This document shows positions 18,576-27,835 of a stretch of 64,000 nt of DNA, one piece after another; the first letter of the stretch is position 1; the number at the start of each line of letters is the position of its first letter. Source of the DNA: Tepidisphaera sp. (GTDB lineage: Bacteria; Planctomycetota; Phycisphaerae; Phycisphaerales; UBA1924); assembly GCA_016124375.1 (NCBI GenBank), contig WGNV01000002.1:62001-126000 (forward strand), given 5' to 3'. The notes under the pieces were generated by a model, which was given only the letters and a program-made list of their open reading frames with translations, made no database searches and had not been told where the DNA came from. The translations under genes and the position numbers were made by a program.

Positions 18576-19789
18576 GCAGGGCGCGGCGGAATGGCGGGTT
18601 CACGCTGCTGGAGATGACACTCAGCCTGATGGTGGTGGTGGTCATCGGTGCGGCGCTGGCGTCGACGATTCGGCTGGCGAGCCGGGCGGCGCCGAACGCT
18701 TCGGGCGCACCCGAGCGGGAGTCGAGCGCGGCGGCGGCGGGGAATGAGATGGCGGCGGACCTGTCGCTGGCGACCGCGATCACGCTGAGCACCAGCACGA
18801 GCATCGAGGTGACGGTGCCGGATCAGAACGCGGACGGAAGTCCGGAGACGATCCAGTGGAGCTGGGGGGGCAACGCGGGGGACCCGCTGGTGCGCACGGT
18901 CAATGGCGTCGCGAGCACGCGGCTGGGCGCGGCGGCCGGATTGACAATCCAGCTCTCGACATCGACCACGGCCGAGCAGACCGGCACGACGAACCTCGAG
19001 GGGGCGGAGCAGACCTTGGCGACGTATGTCGACGCGGGGCCGTCGCTCGCGTCGCTCTCGACGACGGCTTATGTCGCTCAGTACGCGATTCCCACGCTGC
19101 CTTCGGACGCAGTCAGCTACAGCGTCACGCGGGTCAAGCTCCGCATCACGGCCATGTCGGCCTCGTCGCTTCCGCTCAAGATCAGGAGCGATTCTTCGGG
19201 CGTGCCCGGTAGCGTGATTTACGCTGGCACGCTCAATGTGACGACACCGGCGACGTCCAGCACGGATCAGACGGCGACGATTTCGGGCCTGAGCGGGCTC
19301 ACGCCGGGGTCGGGTGTGTGGGTATCGATCGAGCCCGTAGTGCTGCTCGGCAGTGTCAAGGTTCCCTATCAGACGGGGGTGGCCAACGGCAATACGTGCA
19401 TGGCGGTCAGCTCCAGCGCCGGGCTTTCATGGACAGTCACGGGCGACAACTCGGCGATGTTCACGCTGCTGGGCAAGGTCGTGAGGCCGACGCCGGTGCT
19501 GACGAATCTCTCGCGAGCGACGGCCGCCCGGGTCACGATCACGCCGAATGGCGCGGGCGTGCGGTCGGTGGTGTTTGGCGTCAGCATGCCGGCGAGGCCT
19601 CTGATGCCGGGGCAGGCCACGCCGACGACGGCGGCACCGGTGGTGAGCTTGCCGGTGGGCGTGACGATCACGGCGGGAGTGCCCGCGACCGGCGGGACGG
19701 TGAGCGTCGACAGCACGCAGCTGCTCAATGGCCTGGCGAGCGGCCTGGGGGGCGTCGTGGGGGTCGTGGGGAGATTGCTGGGACTGTGA
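18572..19789 (+). CDS. Large GspJ-like minor pseudopilin
   Basis: 405 residues, about twice the normal size of a minor pseudopilin. Leader RRNGG then FTLLEMTLSLMVVVVIG marks prepilin peptidase processing. The body is Ser/Thr/Ala-rich and beta-prone and carries a long insertion containing several TSS/TST runs (about residues 110-270). GTG 18572 overlaps the preceding stop by GTGA. It may be a tip or adhesin-like minor pilin; that is inference. Confidence 0.75.
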   Translation: MSRARRNGGFTLLEMTLSLMVVVVIGAALASTIRLASRAAPNASGAPERESSAAAAGNEMAADLSLATAITLSTSTSIEVTVPDQNADGSPETIQWSWGGNAGDPLVRTVNGVASTRLGAAAGLTIQLSTSTTAEQTGTTNLEGAEQTLATYVDAGPSLASLSTTAYVAQYAIPTLPSDAVSYSVTRVKLRITAMSASSLPLKIRSDSSGVPGSVIYAGTLNVTTPATSSTDQTATISGLSGLTPGSGVWVSIEPVVLLGSVKVPYQTGVANGNTCMAVSSSAGLSWTVTGDNSAMFTLLGKVVRPTPVLTNLSRATAARVTITPNGAGVRSVVFGVSMPARPLMPGQATPTTAAPVVSLPVGVTITAGVPATGGTVSVDSTQLLNGLASGLGGVVGVVGRLLGL

Positions 19790-20301
19790 TGCGAAGGAAC
19801 ACACGACATCGCGGGTTCACGCTGGCCGAAGCGGCGATCGCGAGCACGATCCTGGCGGTGCTGGTGGTGGCGGCGCTGAATGCGTCGGGCAAGCTGGCGG
19901 AAGCGAGGTACGACCAGGCGGACAAGGCGAGGGCAAGAAGCCTGGCCGACGCCATGGTGGGGGAGATTCAGCCCAAGGCGTATTCCGAACCCAGCGGGGG
20001 AACGACAACGCTGGGGCCCGATGCGGGTGAGGGGCCGACGCGGGCGACCTTTGACGACGTGGACGATTTCAACGGCGACGTGGAGTCGCCGCCGGTGGAT
20101 TCGAGCGGGGTGGCCGTGCCGGGCTTCACGGGCTGGACTCGCAGCGTGAGCGTGGAGCGGGTGACGCCCTCGGGGCAGGCGATGGTGAGCAGCGCGACCG
20201 ACAACGGCGTGCTGCGCGTGACGGTGGTGGTGAAGAAGGGAAACAAGGAAATGGCGCGACGGGTCTTTCTGAGATCCAGCGCGATGGATGCGGCGCGATG
20301 A
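19789..20301 (+). CDS. GspI-like minor pseudopilin
   Basis: 170 residues. Leader HRG then FTLAEAAIASTILAVLVVAALN with Glu at +5. Short acidic middle (FDDVDDFNGDVES) and a beta-strand C-terminus. ATG shares one base with the preceding stop. Expected in the minor-pseudopilin tip complex with the GspH-, GspJ- and GspK-like proteins. Confidence 0.8.
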   Translation: MRRNTRHRGFTLAEAAIASTILAVLVVAALNASGKLAEARYDQADKARARSLADAMVGEIQPKAYSEPSGGTTTLGPDAGEGPTRATFDDVDDFNGDVESPPVDSSGVAVPGFTGWTRSVSVERVTPSGQAMVSSATDNGVLRVTVVVKKGNKEMARRVFLRSSAMDAAR

Positions 20302-21536
20302 AGAAGAAGCGGACATCCCGGCGGGGGAGCGTGTACGTGCTTGTGCTGGCCGCGGGCGTGGTGCTGACGTCGATGGGCATCGCGGGGCTGGCGCTTGTGC
20401 GGGCGCAGCGGGCGGCCAGCGACCAGACCGAGGCGGCGCAGCGGGCGCGGCTGGCGGCGCAGTCGGCCCTGGGGCTTGGGGTGCGGGCAATCACGCTCGA
20501 CCCGACGGGCCTTAGCTGGCGATCCGGCGCGACGACGGGGAAGCTGTTCACAGGCATGGCGATCGGCGATGCGTCGTGCAGCGCGTTCGTGACCGACTCG
20601 GCGGGGGGCAATCTGTCAGACTCGACCGCCGGGCGGGTGATCGTCTCGGGCACGGCGAATGTCGGCGGCGCACGCCAGGCGGTTTCGGCGGAGTTTGTGC
20701 CCGCGGGCACCGCGTATCCGGTGATGCAGCGGGCCTTGTGGGCGGGCGGGGCGATGACGCTGAAGGGGACGGTGTACGCGGATTCACCCATCGGCAGCAA
20801 CGTCTCGGTCGTCGGCAGCGGCGCGATCGTGAAGCCTCAGGTGCTGGCGCCGACGACTTCGGGCAGTACATTCAGCGGCGGCACGGGCACCACGACCGTG
20901 CAGACCATGCCGACTTCGAGCGTCATCGACCAGTGGGCGGCCAAGGCGACGCCGATTTCGTTCAGCTCGCTACCCGCGGGGAAGATCGAGAACGTCGTGC
21001 TCTCCGGTGGCTACAACCCGTACAGCACCAGCGTGAACTCGGCGGGCGTGTATGTGATCGACTGCGGTGGGAGCGCGATCACGATCCGTAACTGCCGCAT
21101 CAGCGCGACGCTGATCTTGCTCAATACCGGGAGCTTCTCGATCATCCGCGACAACGTGCTGATGGAGCCCTACTACCGCAACTACCCGGTGCTGATGGTC
21201 AAGGGCCCAATGACGATCTCGCTGGCGTCCGGCGATCTCTCCGAAGCGAGCCTGAGCGTGAACTACAACCCCAGCGGGGCGCCCTACCGGGGCGTCACCG
21301 ACGTCGACAAGACCGACTCCTACCCCTCGGAAATCTACGGCGTGACCTACATCAGCGGCGATGCGACCATCGACACCAACAGCACCTTCGAGGGGGTGGT
21401 GCTGGTGGGGGGCACGCTGACGACGAGCGGCACGGTGACGATCCGGACCCACTCTCCCGAGACGGCGATCGACGGATTCTGCTCGATCACGGGCTTCAAG
21501 ATGCGGGGCTCGACCTGGGCACGCTCGGTGAACTGA
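20298..21536 (+). CDS. PilX/GspK-like surface assembly protein
   Basis: 412 residues. RRGSVYVLVLAAGVVLTSMG at the N-terminus is of the PilX/GspK type (hydrophobic helix without the usual Glu at +5). The C-terminal half has right-handed beta-helix-like repeats (ITIRNCRISATLILLNTGS, TYISGDATIDTNSTFEGV). ATGA overlap with the GspI-like gene. Last gene of the operon; it converges with the HD-GYP gene 34 bp away. Confidence 0.72.
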   Translation: MKKKRTSRRGSVYVLVLAAGVVLTSMGIAGLALVRAQRAASDQTEAAQRARLAAQSALGLGVRAITLDPTGLSWRSGATTGKLFTGMAIGDASCSAFVTDSAGGNLSDSTAGRVIVSGTANVGGARQAVSAEFVPAGTAYPVMQRALWAGGAMTLKGTVYADSPIGSNVSVVGSGAIVKPQVLAPTTSGSTFSGGTGTTTVQTMPTSSVIDQWAAKATPISFSSLPAGKIENVVLSGGYNPYSTSVNSAGVYVIDCGGSAITIRNCRISATLILLNTGSFSIIRDNVLMEPYYRNYPVLMVKGPMTISLASGDLSEASLSVNYNPSGAPYRGVTDVDKTDSYPSEIYGVTYISGDATIDTNSTFEGVVLVGGTLTTSGTVTIRTHSPETAIDGFCSITGFKMRGSTWARSVN

Positions 21537-21570
21537 TCGGGCGTGGAGCGGGCCGCGAAGACGGGAAGAA

Positions 21571-23229
21571 CTACGCCGCCTTCTGGGTGACCATGCTTTC
21601 CATCTTTGAGTGCTTGGCGAAGAGCGCGTCGTAGCCCGAGAGGTCGATGCGGGTGATCAGGTGCGCAAGGTCGGCGTCGAGCTGGGTGCCGGCGCTGCGG
21701 GTGATCTCGGCCAGGACCTTTTCACGGGTCAGGGCGCTGCGGTAGGAGCGGTTGCTGCTCATGGCGTCGAAGGTGTCGGCGACGGCGATGATGCGGGCCA
21801 TGATCGGGATGGCGTCTCCCGACAGCCCGGCGGGGTAGCCCCGCCCGTCGATGCGTTCGTGGTGGTGGAGCACGCCGGGCAGGATGTCGCGGAGCAGCGG
21901 GATGTCTTTCAGGATGCGGTGCCCGACTTCGGGGTGCTTCTTGATGTGGGCGAACTCTTCGTCGGTGAGACGGCCCGGCTTGGTGAGCACGGCCTCGGGC
22001 ACGCCGATCTTGCCGACGTCGTGGACGAGGCCCGCGATGTGGACGCGTTCCGCGGCCTGGGGCGACATCCCGCTGGCGATCGCCAGGCGATGGGCCAGGT
22101 GCGCCACGCGTTCGGAGTGGCCGAAGGTGTAGCGGTCCTTGGCGTCGAGGGCGGCGGTGATGGAGCCGACGGTGCCCAGGAACATTTCACGTTGGTCTTC
22201 GTAGAGCCAGACGCTTTCGCAGAAGCCGCTGATGTAGCCAGCCAGGGCTTCCAGAATCTGAATGTCGTACGAGCTCATCACGCGGTCGACGCCGTGCTTG
22301 GCGCCGGCGGCCAGCACGCCGATGCTGCGGTGCTTGCAGACGATGTGCTGGACCAGCACCTGCTCACCCATGAATGAGGAGAGGCCCGGGGCGAAGGGGA
22401 GGACGATGGGAGCCGCCCCGGCGCGGGCCGGATCGGATTCGGAGCCAAGCGTCAGCAGCGAGGCTAGCGCGGGCAGGGCGTCGTCGCCGATCGAGCCGGC
22501 AAAGGCGTGGCGCCCGCGCAGGGGCGTGGTGATGGCGGGGGCGTCGTCGAGGCAGAGGCCGACCCAGCCGAAGTTGGAGGCGCCGTGGAGGCGATCGATC
22601 ACGAAGCGGAGAAAGCCCGGCACGTCAAGGGGGGCGTGGGCCCGCCGTCCGACGGCGTAGATGAGATCGATGGTGTCGTAGCACTCGCTGAGCTGGTTGG
22701 TGAAGCTCTCGAGCGAGGCGTCGCGTTCGTGGATGGACGCAAGGTCCTTGACCGCTCCCCAGAGCGCGGTTGTCAGCAGGCGCAAGGCGCGGGAGTCGGT
22801 GGTGCCGAAGCGGGAGAGTGCCTCGGAGGCGATCTGCGGGTCGGTCTGCGCGGCGCGGCAGAGCGACTCCCACTGGGGGCCGGAGGGAGGAGCGGAGACG
22901 GCGATGGCGAGCAGTTTGCAGTCGGCCGCGTCGAGGACGCCCAGGGGCACGAGCAGGAGAAAGACGCCCGGGATGAGCTGGGTGGTGACGGGCGAGGGCG
23001 CATCGCGGAGCGAGGGGTCGGCGGCGATGTGATCGCGCACGAAGTGCGAGCCGAGCAGGTGCTCGGTGGACTCATCGAGCGTTCCCAGAGCCGCGATCAC
23101 GCGCCCGGTGGGGCCCAGGACGCAGGCGGCGCAGCCGAGATCCTGCGCTCGCTGCAGCAGGGGCTTGAAGGTGTCGTCCTTGAGGGCGTGGGCTTGCGGG
23201 TGGTCTGGCATGCGTTGGTCCCGGATCAT
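21571..23229 (-). CDS. HD-GYP cyclic-di-GMP phosphodiesterase
   Basis: 552 residues. C-terminal HD-GYP domain with GHSERVAHLA, H403-D404 in VHDVGKIG and HHERIDGRGYP (456-466), the full signature of active enzymes that hydrolyse c-di-GMP. The N-terminal two thirds include a GAF-like sensor (about 185-345). ATG at 23229 overlaps the stop of the receiver gene (ATGA). Its position next to the pilus-like operon fits control of surface behaviour by c-di-GMP. Confidence 0.92.
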   Translation of the reverse strand: MIRDQRMPDHPQAHALKDDTFKPLLQRAQDLGCAACVLGPTGRVIAALGTLDESTEHLLGSHFVRDHIAADPSLRDAPSPVTTQLIPGVFLLLVPLGVLDAADCKLLAIAVSAPPSGPQWESLCRAAQTDPQIASEALSRFGTTDSRALRLLTTALWGAVKDLASIHERDASLESFTNQLSECYDTIDLIYAVGRRAHAPLDVPGFLRFVIDRLHGASNFGWVGLCLDDAPAITTPLRGRHAFAGSIGDDALPALASLLTLGSESDPARAGAAPIVLPFAPGLSSFMGEQVLVQHIVCKHRSIGVLAAGAKHGVDRVMSSYDIQILEALAGYISGFCESVWLYEDQREMFLGTVGSITAALDAKDRYTFGHSERVAHLAHRLAIASGMSPQAAERVHIAGLVHDVGKIGVPEAVLTKPGRLTDEEFAHIKKHPEVGHRILKDIPLLRDILPGVLHHHERIDGRGYPAGLSGDAIPIMARIIAVADTFDAMSSNRSYRSALTREKVLAEITRSAGTQLDADLAHLITRIDLSGYDALFAKHSKMESMVTQKAA

Positions 23230-23633
23230 GCGGCCTTGGCGGGCTGCTCGATGTTGAGCAACGCACGCACGCGATCAAGCAGTTGGCGGACGCCAAAGGG
23301 CTTGGGGATCACCTCGCGGATGTTCGTTTTGGCCAGGTCGTCGCTCGAGAGGACATAGCCCCGGGCGGTGAGCATGAGGACGGGCGTCTGTTCCGTGCCG
23401 GGGAAGGCTTTGAGCTGGGTGCACAGCTCCATGCCGTTGAGCTCGGGCATCTGAAAGTCGCTGATGACCAGGTGTGGGCGGAGTTGGTCAGGACCGATAA
23501 CGGCGTAGAGAGCTTGGCGGCCGTTCTTGGCTTCGCGCACCTTGAACCCGGCGCTGGCCAGCTTCATCGCGACGATCTGACGGATGTGCGTCTCGTCATC
23601 GCACACCAGGATGGTGAAGTCGGGCTCTCGCAC
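23226..23633 (-). CDS. Single-domain response regulator (CheY-like)
   Basis: 135 residues, one receiver domain: acidic pair in LVCDDETH, acceptor D59 in LVISDFQMPE, conserved Thr in LMLTARG and Lys in VIPKPFG. GTG 23633 was chosen since it directly precedes the fold; the long upstream open frame is not coding-like. No output domain, so it probably acts through the co-translated HD-GYP protein. The pair together is equivalent to an RpfG-type regulator split in two. Confidence 0.88.
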   Translation of the reverse strand: MREPDFTILVCDDETHIRQIVAMKLASAGFKVREAKNGRQALYAVIGPDQLRPHLVISDFQMPELNGMELCTQLKAFPGTEQTPVLMLTARGYVLSSDDLAKTNIREVIPKPFGVRQLLDRVRALLNIEQPAKAA

Positions 23634-23798
23634 GGGAAATAGATCGAACCATCCGCGGAAGGGCTTCAGGACGGAGCCAGTATCTTCGCGGGGGCAGACT
23701 TCTCGGACCCGAAAAGGCGGGGTGAGCGGAGCGAGCGGCCGGTTGGATCGCGACGTGAAGCCTGGGGGCGTCGGCCCTGGCGGCGAATACCATCCGGC

Positions 23799-24650
23799 GT
23801 GAGTGACACAGCACACAAGAGTTCGGAAGTGGAGCAGGGGACTGGCCCGGAGATGTCGGCGTCGCCGGCGTTTTCGGACGTTTCGGCCATGGGCCCCGGC
23901 GGAAGCGGGGCGGCTGGAAGCGGGGCGAGCGGTTTGACGCCAGACATCCCTTCGCCGGCGATCGCACGAGAGGGGTGGCCCATCGTCGCGGGATTCGTGA
24001 TCATGAGCGTGGTGGTGAGTGGTGTGGCGTACACAGCGCTGTATCGCGTGGGGCTGGAGAGGTGGTCGTACCTGGTGATGATCGCCGGGGCGCTGCTGAG
24101 CGGGTGGTGCGTGTGGTTCTTTCGCGATCCGGCGCGGAGGATTCCATCGCGGGCTGACGCGGCGATCAGCCCTGCGGACGGGGTGGTGTGCAAGGTTGAC
24201 GAGGCGCCGCTGCCCCCGGAACTGCGGCAGGCGATGGGCGAAGGGGAGGACGTGCGCCCGCGGGTGTGCGTGTTCATGAACGTGTTCAACGTGCACGTGA
24301 ACCGGGCGCCGGTGGCGGGGCGGGTGGTGTGTGCCGTGCACAACCCGGGGAAGTTCTTCAACGCGTCGTTTGACAAGGCCAGCGAGCTGAACGAGCGACT
24401 GGGGCTGGGCCTCAGAATGAGCGATGGGCGGACGATCGGGTGCGTGCAGATCGCGGGGTTGATCGCGCGGCGGATCGTGTGCCGCGTGCGGGAGGGGGAT
24501 GATCTGGCGGCGGGGCAGCGCTTTGGGCTGATCCGCTTCGGCTCGCGCGTGGATGTGTACCTGCCCGCGGGCAGCGCGGTGCTGGTGAAGGTGGGGGACA
24601 GGAGCATCGCGGGTGAAACGGTGCTCGCGAACATCTCGCAGGAGGCGTAA
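23799..24650 (+). CDS. psd: Phosphatidylserine decarboxylase, short type
   Basis: 283 residues. Makes phosphatidylethanolamine from phosphatidylserine in the membrane. Self-cleavage site G-S249 in [11 protein letters not shown] yields a 35-residue pyruvoyl alpha chain, as in the short, archaeal-like Psd. Two TM segments (about 62-82 and 92-108), then [10 protein letters not shown] and [12 protein letters not shown], family signatures. A ~55-residue Ser/Gly/Pro-rich N-terminal extension is unusual. GTG 23799 has no Shine-Dalgarno, but TACCAT (23788-23793) ends 5 nt before it. pssA follows after 2 bp. Confidence 0.93.
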   Translation: MSDTAHKSSEVEQGTGPEMSASPAFSDVSAMGPGGSGAAGSGASGLTPDIPSPAIAREGWPIVAGFVIMSVVVSGVAYTALYRVGLERWSYLVMIAGALLSGWCVWFFRDPARRIPSRADAAISPADGVVCKVDEAPLPPELRQAMGEGEDVRPRVCVFMNVFNVHVNRAPVAGRVVCAVHNPGKFFNASFDKASELNERLGLGLRMSDGRTIGCVQIAGLIARRIVCRVREGDDLAAGQRFGLIRFGSRVDVYLPAGSAVLVKVGDRSIAGETVLANISQEA

Positions 24651-24652
24651 CC

Positions 24653-25495
24653 ATGTTTCTGAAACTGGGCCCGCGCAAGCAGGAGTTTCCGCTCGCGGCG
24701 CTCATCCCCAACATGCTGACGACGCTGGCGCTGTGCTGCGGGCTGGCTTCGCTGCATTTTTCGCTCAGGGGCGAGTGGGAAAAGGCGATGGGGGCGATCG
24801 TGCTCTCGGGCGTCTTTGACGCGCTGGACGGGCGAGCGGCGCGCCTGCTGCATGTGACGAGCGGTTTCGGGGCGGTGCTGGATTCGCTCAGCGATTTTCT
24901 CGCGTTCGGGGTCGCGCCCGCGATGCTGCTACACCGATGGCTGCAGGACAGCCTGACCGGGCGCACCGGCGGGTTCATTCTGGCGGCGGTGATGACGTAT
25001 GCGCTGTGCGCGGCGTTGAGGCTGGCCAGGTTCACGGCGGATGTGCCCGCCAAGCCGGTGCCCAAGGGCACCGAGCGCCCCGCGGACCGCGCGACGGGCT
25101 ACGAAAAGCCGGCACCGTATTTCGTGGGGATGCCCACGCCGGCGGCCGCGGGGTGCGTGATGATCCCGATCATGGTGGCACGCAGCGACACACTGGGCTA
25201 TGCGCTCCCGGTGTGGGGTGTGGTCGTGCTTGCCTTTGTGATCTCGTTTCTGATGATCTCGCGCGTGCCGACCTATTCACTGAAGGCCCTGAGGATCCGG
25301 CGGCGATGGGTGGCGCCGATGATGGTGCTGCTGGGGCTGGGGGTAGTGGGGATGATGAAAGACCCGTGGCTGACGCTGTCGGCGCTGGCGGGGGTGTACC
25401 TGCTTTCGGTGCCGCTGACGCTGGTGCGGGGACGAAAAGCACGGCGAGTTGCGAGCGTGGATCGGAGTGAGCCACTCCCCGAGCGAAGCAGCTAA
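24653..25495 (+). CDS. pssA: CDP-diacylglycerol-serine O-phosphatidyltransferase
   Basis: 280-residue multi-pass membrane enzyme. The CDP-alcohol phosphotransferase signature is complete: D-ALDGRAAR then GAVLDSLSD. AGGAGG precedes ATG 24653. Operon with psd, so phosphatidylserine synthesis and decarboxylation are coupled; together they supply phosphatidylethanolamine. The 3' end converges with the OPT transporter with a 4-bp gap. Confidence 0.94.
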   Translation: MFLKLGPRKQEFPLAALIPNMLTTLALCCGLASLHFSLRGEWEKAMGAIVLSGVFDALDGRAARLLHVTSGFGAVLDSLSDFLAFGVAPAMLLHRWLQDSLTGRTGGFILAAVMTYALCAALRLARFTADVPAKPVPKGTERPADRATGYEKPAPYFVGMPTPAAAGCVMIPIMVARSDTLGYALPVWGVVVLAFVISFLMISRVPTYSLKALRIRRRWVAPMMVLLGLGVVGMMKDPWLTLSALAGVYLLSVPLTLVRGRKARRVASVDRSEPLPERSS

Positions 25496-25499
25496 TCGG

Positions 25500-27563
25500 C
25501 TACTTTGAAAGCAGGCCGGCAGCCGTGGCCGCCATCGCGATCACCGCCTTGATGAGTGATTCGCCGGCGATCAGACCCGAGGCAAGCGAGATCGAGTATT
25601 CGTCGCTGGAGCGGCGATGGAAAAGCTCCCAAAGCTTGCCCAAGACCGCGCCGATGGCGAACCCGATCGCATTGCTGAACGGAATGATCCACGACAGGCC
25701 CAGGCCCATCGCAGAGGGGAGATACTGGCGATACTTCGCGGGCACCGCCCGTTCGATGAGCGGTAACGCGATGCCCACGATCGCGCCGATCAGAATCGCG
25801 ACTTTCGCCGAATCGGGGAGTTGATCGATTCCCTTGGTGAGCACGCGAGCGACGGCTTCCCACGCCTTGGTTGAAGGTGCGGCGAACTTTTCTAGGGCCG
25901 CGCGATTGGGAACCATAAGGAACCAGATTGGAACGATGGCGATGGTTCCAAAAAAGACACCCACGAACTGAGCCAGAAACTGTCGGCGCGGATTAGCGCC
26001 CAGCAGGTACCCGCTCTTAAGATCCGTCAGAAGGTCGGCGGAGCTGCTGGCGGAGTTGGCGGCAATTCCTGCGGCCGCCAGATTGGCATGGATGTTGCCC
26101 GGAGATAGCACCGCGAAGAGCAACTGCATGACCTTGCCCATGGCCCCGATGGGCGTTGTGTCGGTTTCGCCCGTGGCGCGGCAGGCGACCAGTGAGAGAA
26201 AGAATGCCATGATGACCGCGATGACGCCTGCCCACCAGGCGATCTTGAAGCCGATGACTTGAACGAAGATCATGGCGATGGTGATCGGCACCATTCCGGC
26301 AATCATCCAGGAAGTCGGAACTTCGACCTTCTTCATTCCCTCGATGTGCTCGTGAACCTGGCCTTCTTTCCGCAGATTTGTGAACGCTCGGGCGATGGTC
26401 TTCCACTGCAATGCCACTGAAGCAAGGCTTGTGAAGACCATCAAGGAAGTTCCTCCCCAGAGCGACCAGGTGGTGAACTTCAGCACGGTGAAGCCACCCG
26501 CAAAGTCGATGTTGCGGATGACGTTTTCCTTGACGGCGGCGGGATCGAAGATCCACGACCCATTTTGAAGCACCCAGCCGGTACCCGGATGATGCTGATC
26601 CAACTGCACCAGCCAAGGACCTATGACGAAGTAGAGGAGCGCGGAGCCCGCAAGCATGGAGAGGCAGACTCTCAAACGGGTGATGACGCCCGCGGCGACC
26701 AGGAGCACGCTTACGTCGATACCGAAGCCAGGGAGCTCCTTGCCGTAGAGCTGATAGAACCCGCGCCCGTCAGGAATGCTCTCGGGCAGTCGGAAGTGGA
26801 TGGCTTTGAAGAACCGATCGAGGATCGGCAGGGTTCCTTCACCAGTATTGAAGATGCCTACCAGCGCACCAAACCCAATGCCCGCGATAAGCATGTATGC
26901 CTTGCGGACTGCCCCGGCGGCTTCGCTGAAGAGATTGCGAAGCGTTTCGGCGGCAGCGACGCCGGATGGAAATCGCAGTTGCTCATGATTGATCATCTGT
27001 TTCTTCAGAGGAATCGCGAGGAACACGCCCATGAGGCCGGTGCAAAGCGTGAACAGAACGATTACCCAAACCGGCTGGATCGACATGCTGGAAACGTCGG
27101 CAGAGGTCTTCCCGGGAGGGGGATCGGCCAGCAGGAGTAGAGCACCGAACATAGTCGCAATCGTCGAGCCGGTGGAGTAGCCCGCGGCAGACGCGGTCGA
27201 CGCCATGCAGTTGTTTTCCAGAACCGACATTTTGCTGACCGTGCCGCCGCTGGCCGCACGGACAAGATTCCAGATGACGTACGACATCACCGATGCGGTG
27301 ATCGCCACTCCAAACCCCCAGCCGATCGCGAGCGAGGTGTAGAGATTCGACGCGGCCATCAGCATCCCGAGGATGCCGCCCATGAGCACTGAACGCAGCG
27401 TGAGCTGCGGCATTTTGTCACCCTGATACACGTACTTGTACCAATGGGCGTCCTTTTCTTCTGGGGAGGCGTTCGTGGGCACGGGAGGCACGCCCGGGCC
27501 AAAGCCGGAAGAAGACTCGGATGGGGGAATGGAAGAATCTTCGGGGGGAATTGGGGCTGACAT
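25500..27563 (-). CDS. OPT-family oligopeptide transporter
   Basis: 687 residues with some 14 hydrophobic segments. Motifs typical of bacterial OPT proteins: LRSVLMGGILG, NLVRAASGGTVSKMSVLENN, INHEQLRFPSGVAAAETLR, and a C-terminal SLASGLIAGESLIKAV. Imports peptides or metal chelates; the substrate cannot be read from sequence. ATG 27563 preferred over TTG/GTG codons upstream because the Ser/Pro-rich N-terminus begins there. GC in two sampled lines is 55-58%, against about 70% in neighbours, suggesting later acquisition or relaxed codon selection. Confidence 0.9.
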   Translation of the reverse strand: MSAPIPPEDSSIPPSESSSGFGPGVPPVPTNASPEEKDAHWYKYVYQGDKMPQLTLRSVLMGGILGMLMAASNLYTSLAIGWGFGVAITASVMSYVIWNLVRAASGGTVSKMSVLENNCMASTASAAGYSTGSTIATMFGALLLLADPPPGKTSADVSSMSIQPVWVIVLFTLCTGLMGVFLAIPLKKQMINHEQLRFPSGVAAAETLRNLFSEAAGAVRKAYMLIAGIGFGALVGIFNTGEGTLPILDRFFKAIHFRLPESIPDGRGFYQLYGKELPGFGIDVSVLLVAAGVITRLRVCLSMLAGSALLYFVIGPWLVQLDQHHPGTGWVLQNGSWIFDPAAVKENVIRNIDFAGGFTVLKFTTWSLWGGTSLMVFTSLASVALQWKTIARAFTNLRKEGQVHEHIEGMKKVEVPTSWMIAGMVPITIAMIFVQVIGFKIAWWAGVIAVIMAFFLSLVACRATGETDTTPIGAMGKVMQLLFAVLSPGNIHANLAAAGIAANSASSSADLLTDLKSGYLLGANPRRQFLAQFVGVFFGTIAIVPIWFLMVPNRAALEKFAAPSTKAWEAVARVLTKGIDQLPDSAKVAILIGAIVGIALPLIERAVPAKYRQYLPSAMGLGLSWIIPFSNAIGFAIGAVLGKLWELFHRRSSDEYSISLASGLIAGESLIKAVIAMAATAAGLLSK

Positions 27564-27835
27564 CTCTGTGCGTGCTCCTGCGGCTCTTCGTGCTCTTGGC
27601 ACGGCTTGCACACGCTAACCGCAATGAAGTCTGAGTGCAAAATAGAGGTGCAATGCCAGATGCTTCCAGAAGCCGAACGGCGGGGCGAGTTCGCGTGGGT
27701 TGGGCTGGGCCATTGCCGCTTGGGCATTGCGGGCGCCTTGTGCGTCGGTTCGAGTCGATCTGCCGATGCTAAAGTCGCCTGAGCCCAGCCGACGCACACG
27801 GGGGCGGTGTGCGCGGCCTCCCATGGATGGGACCG

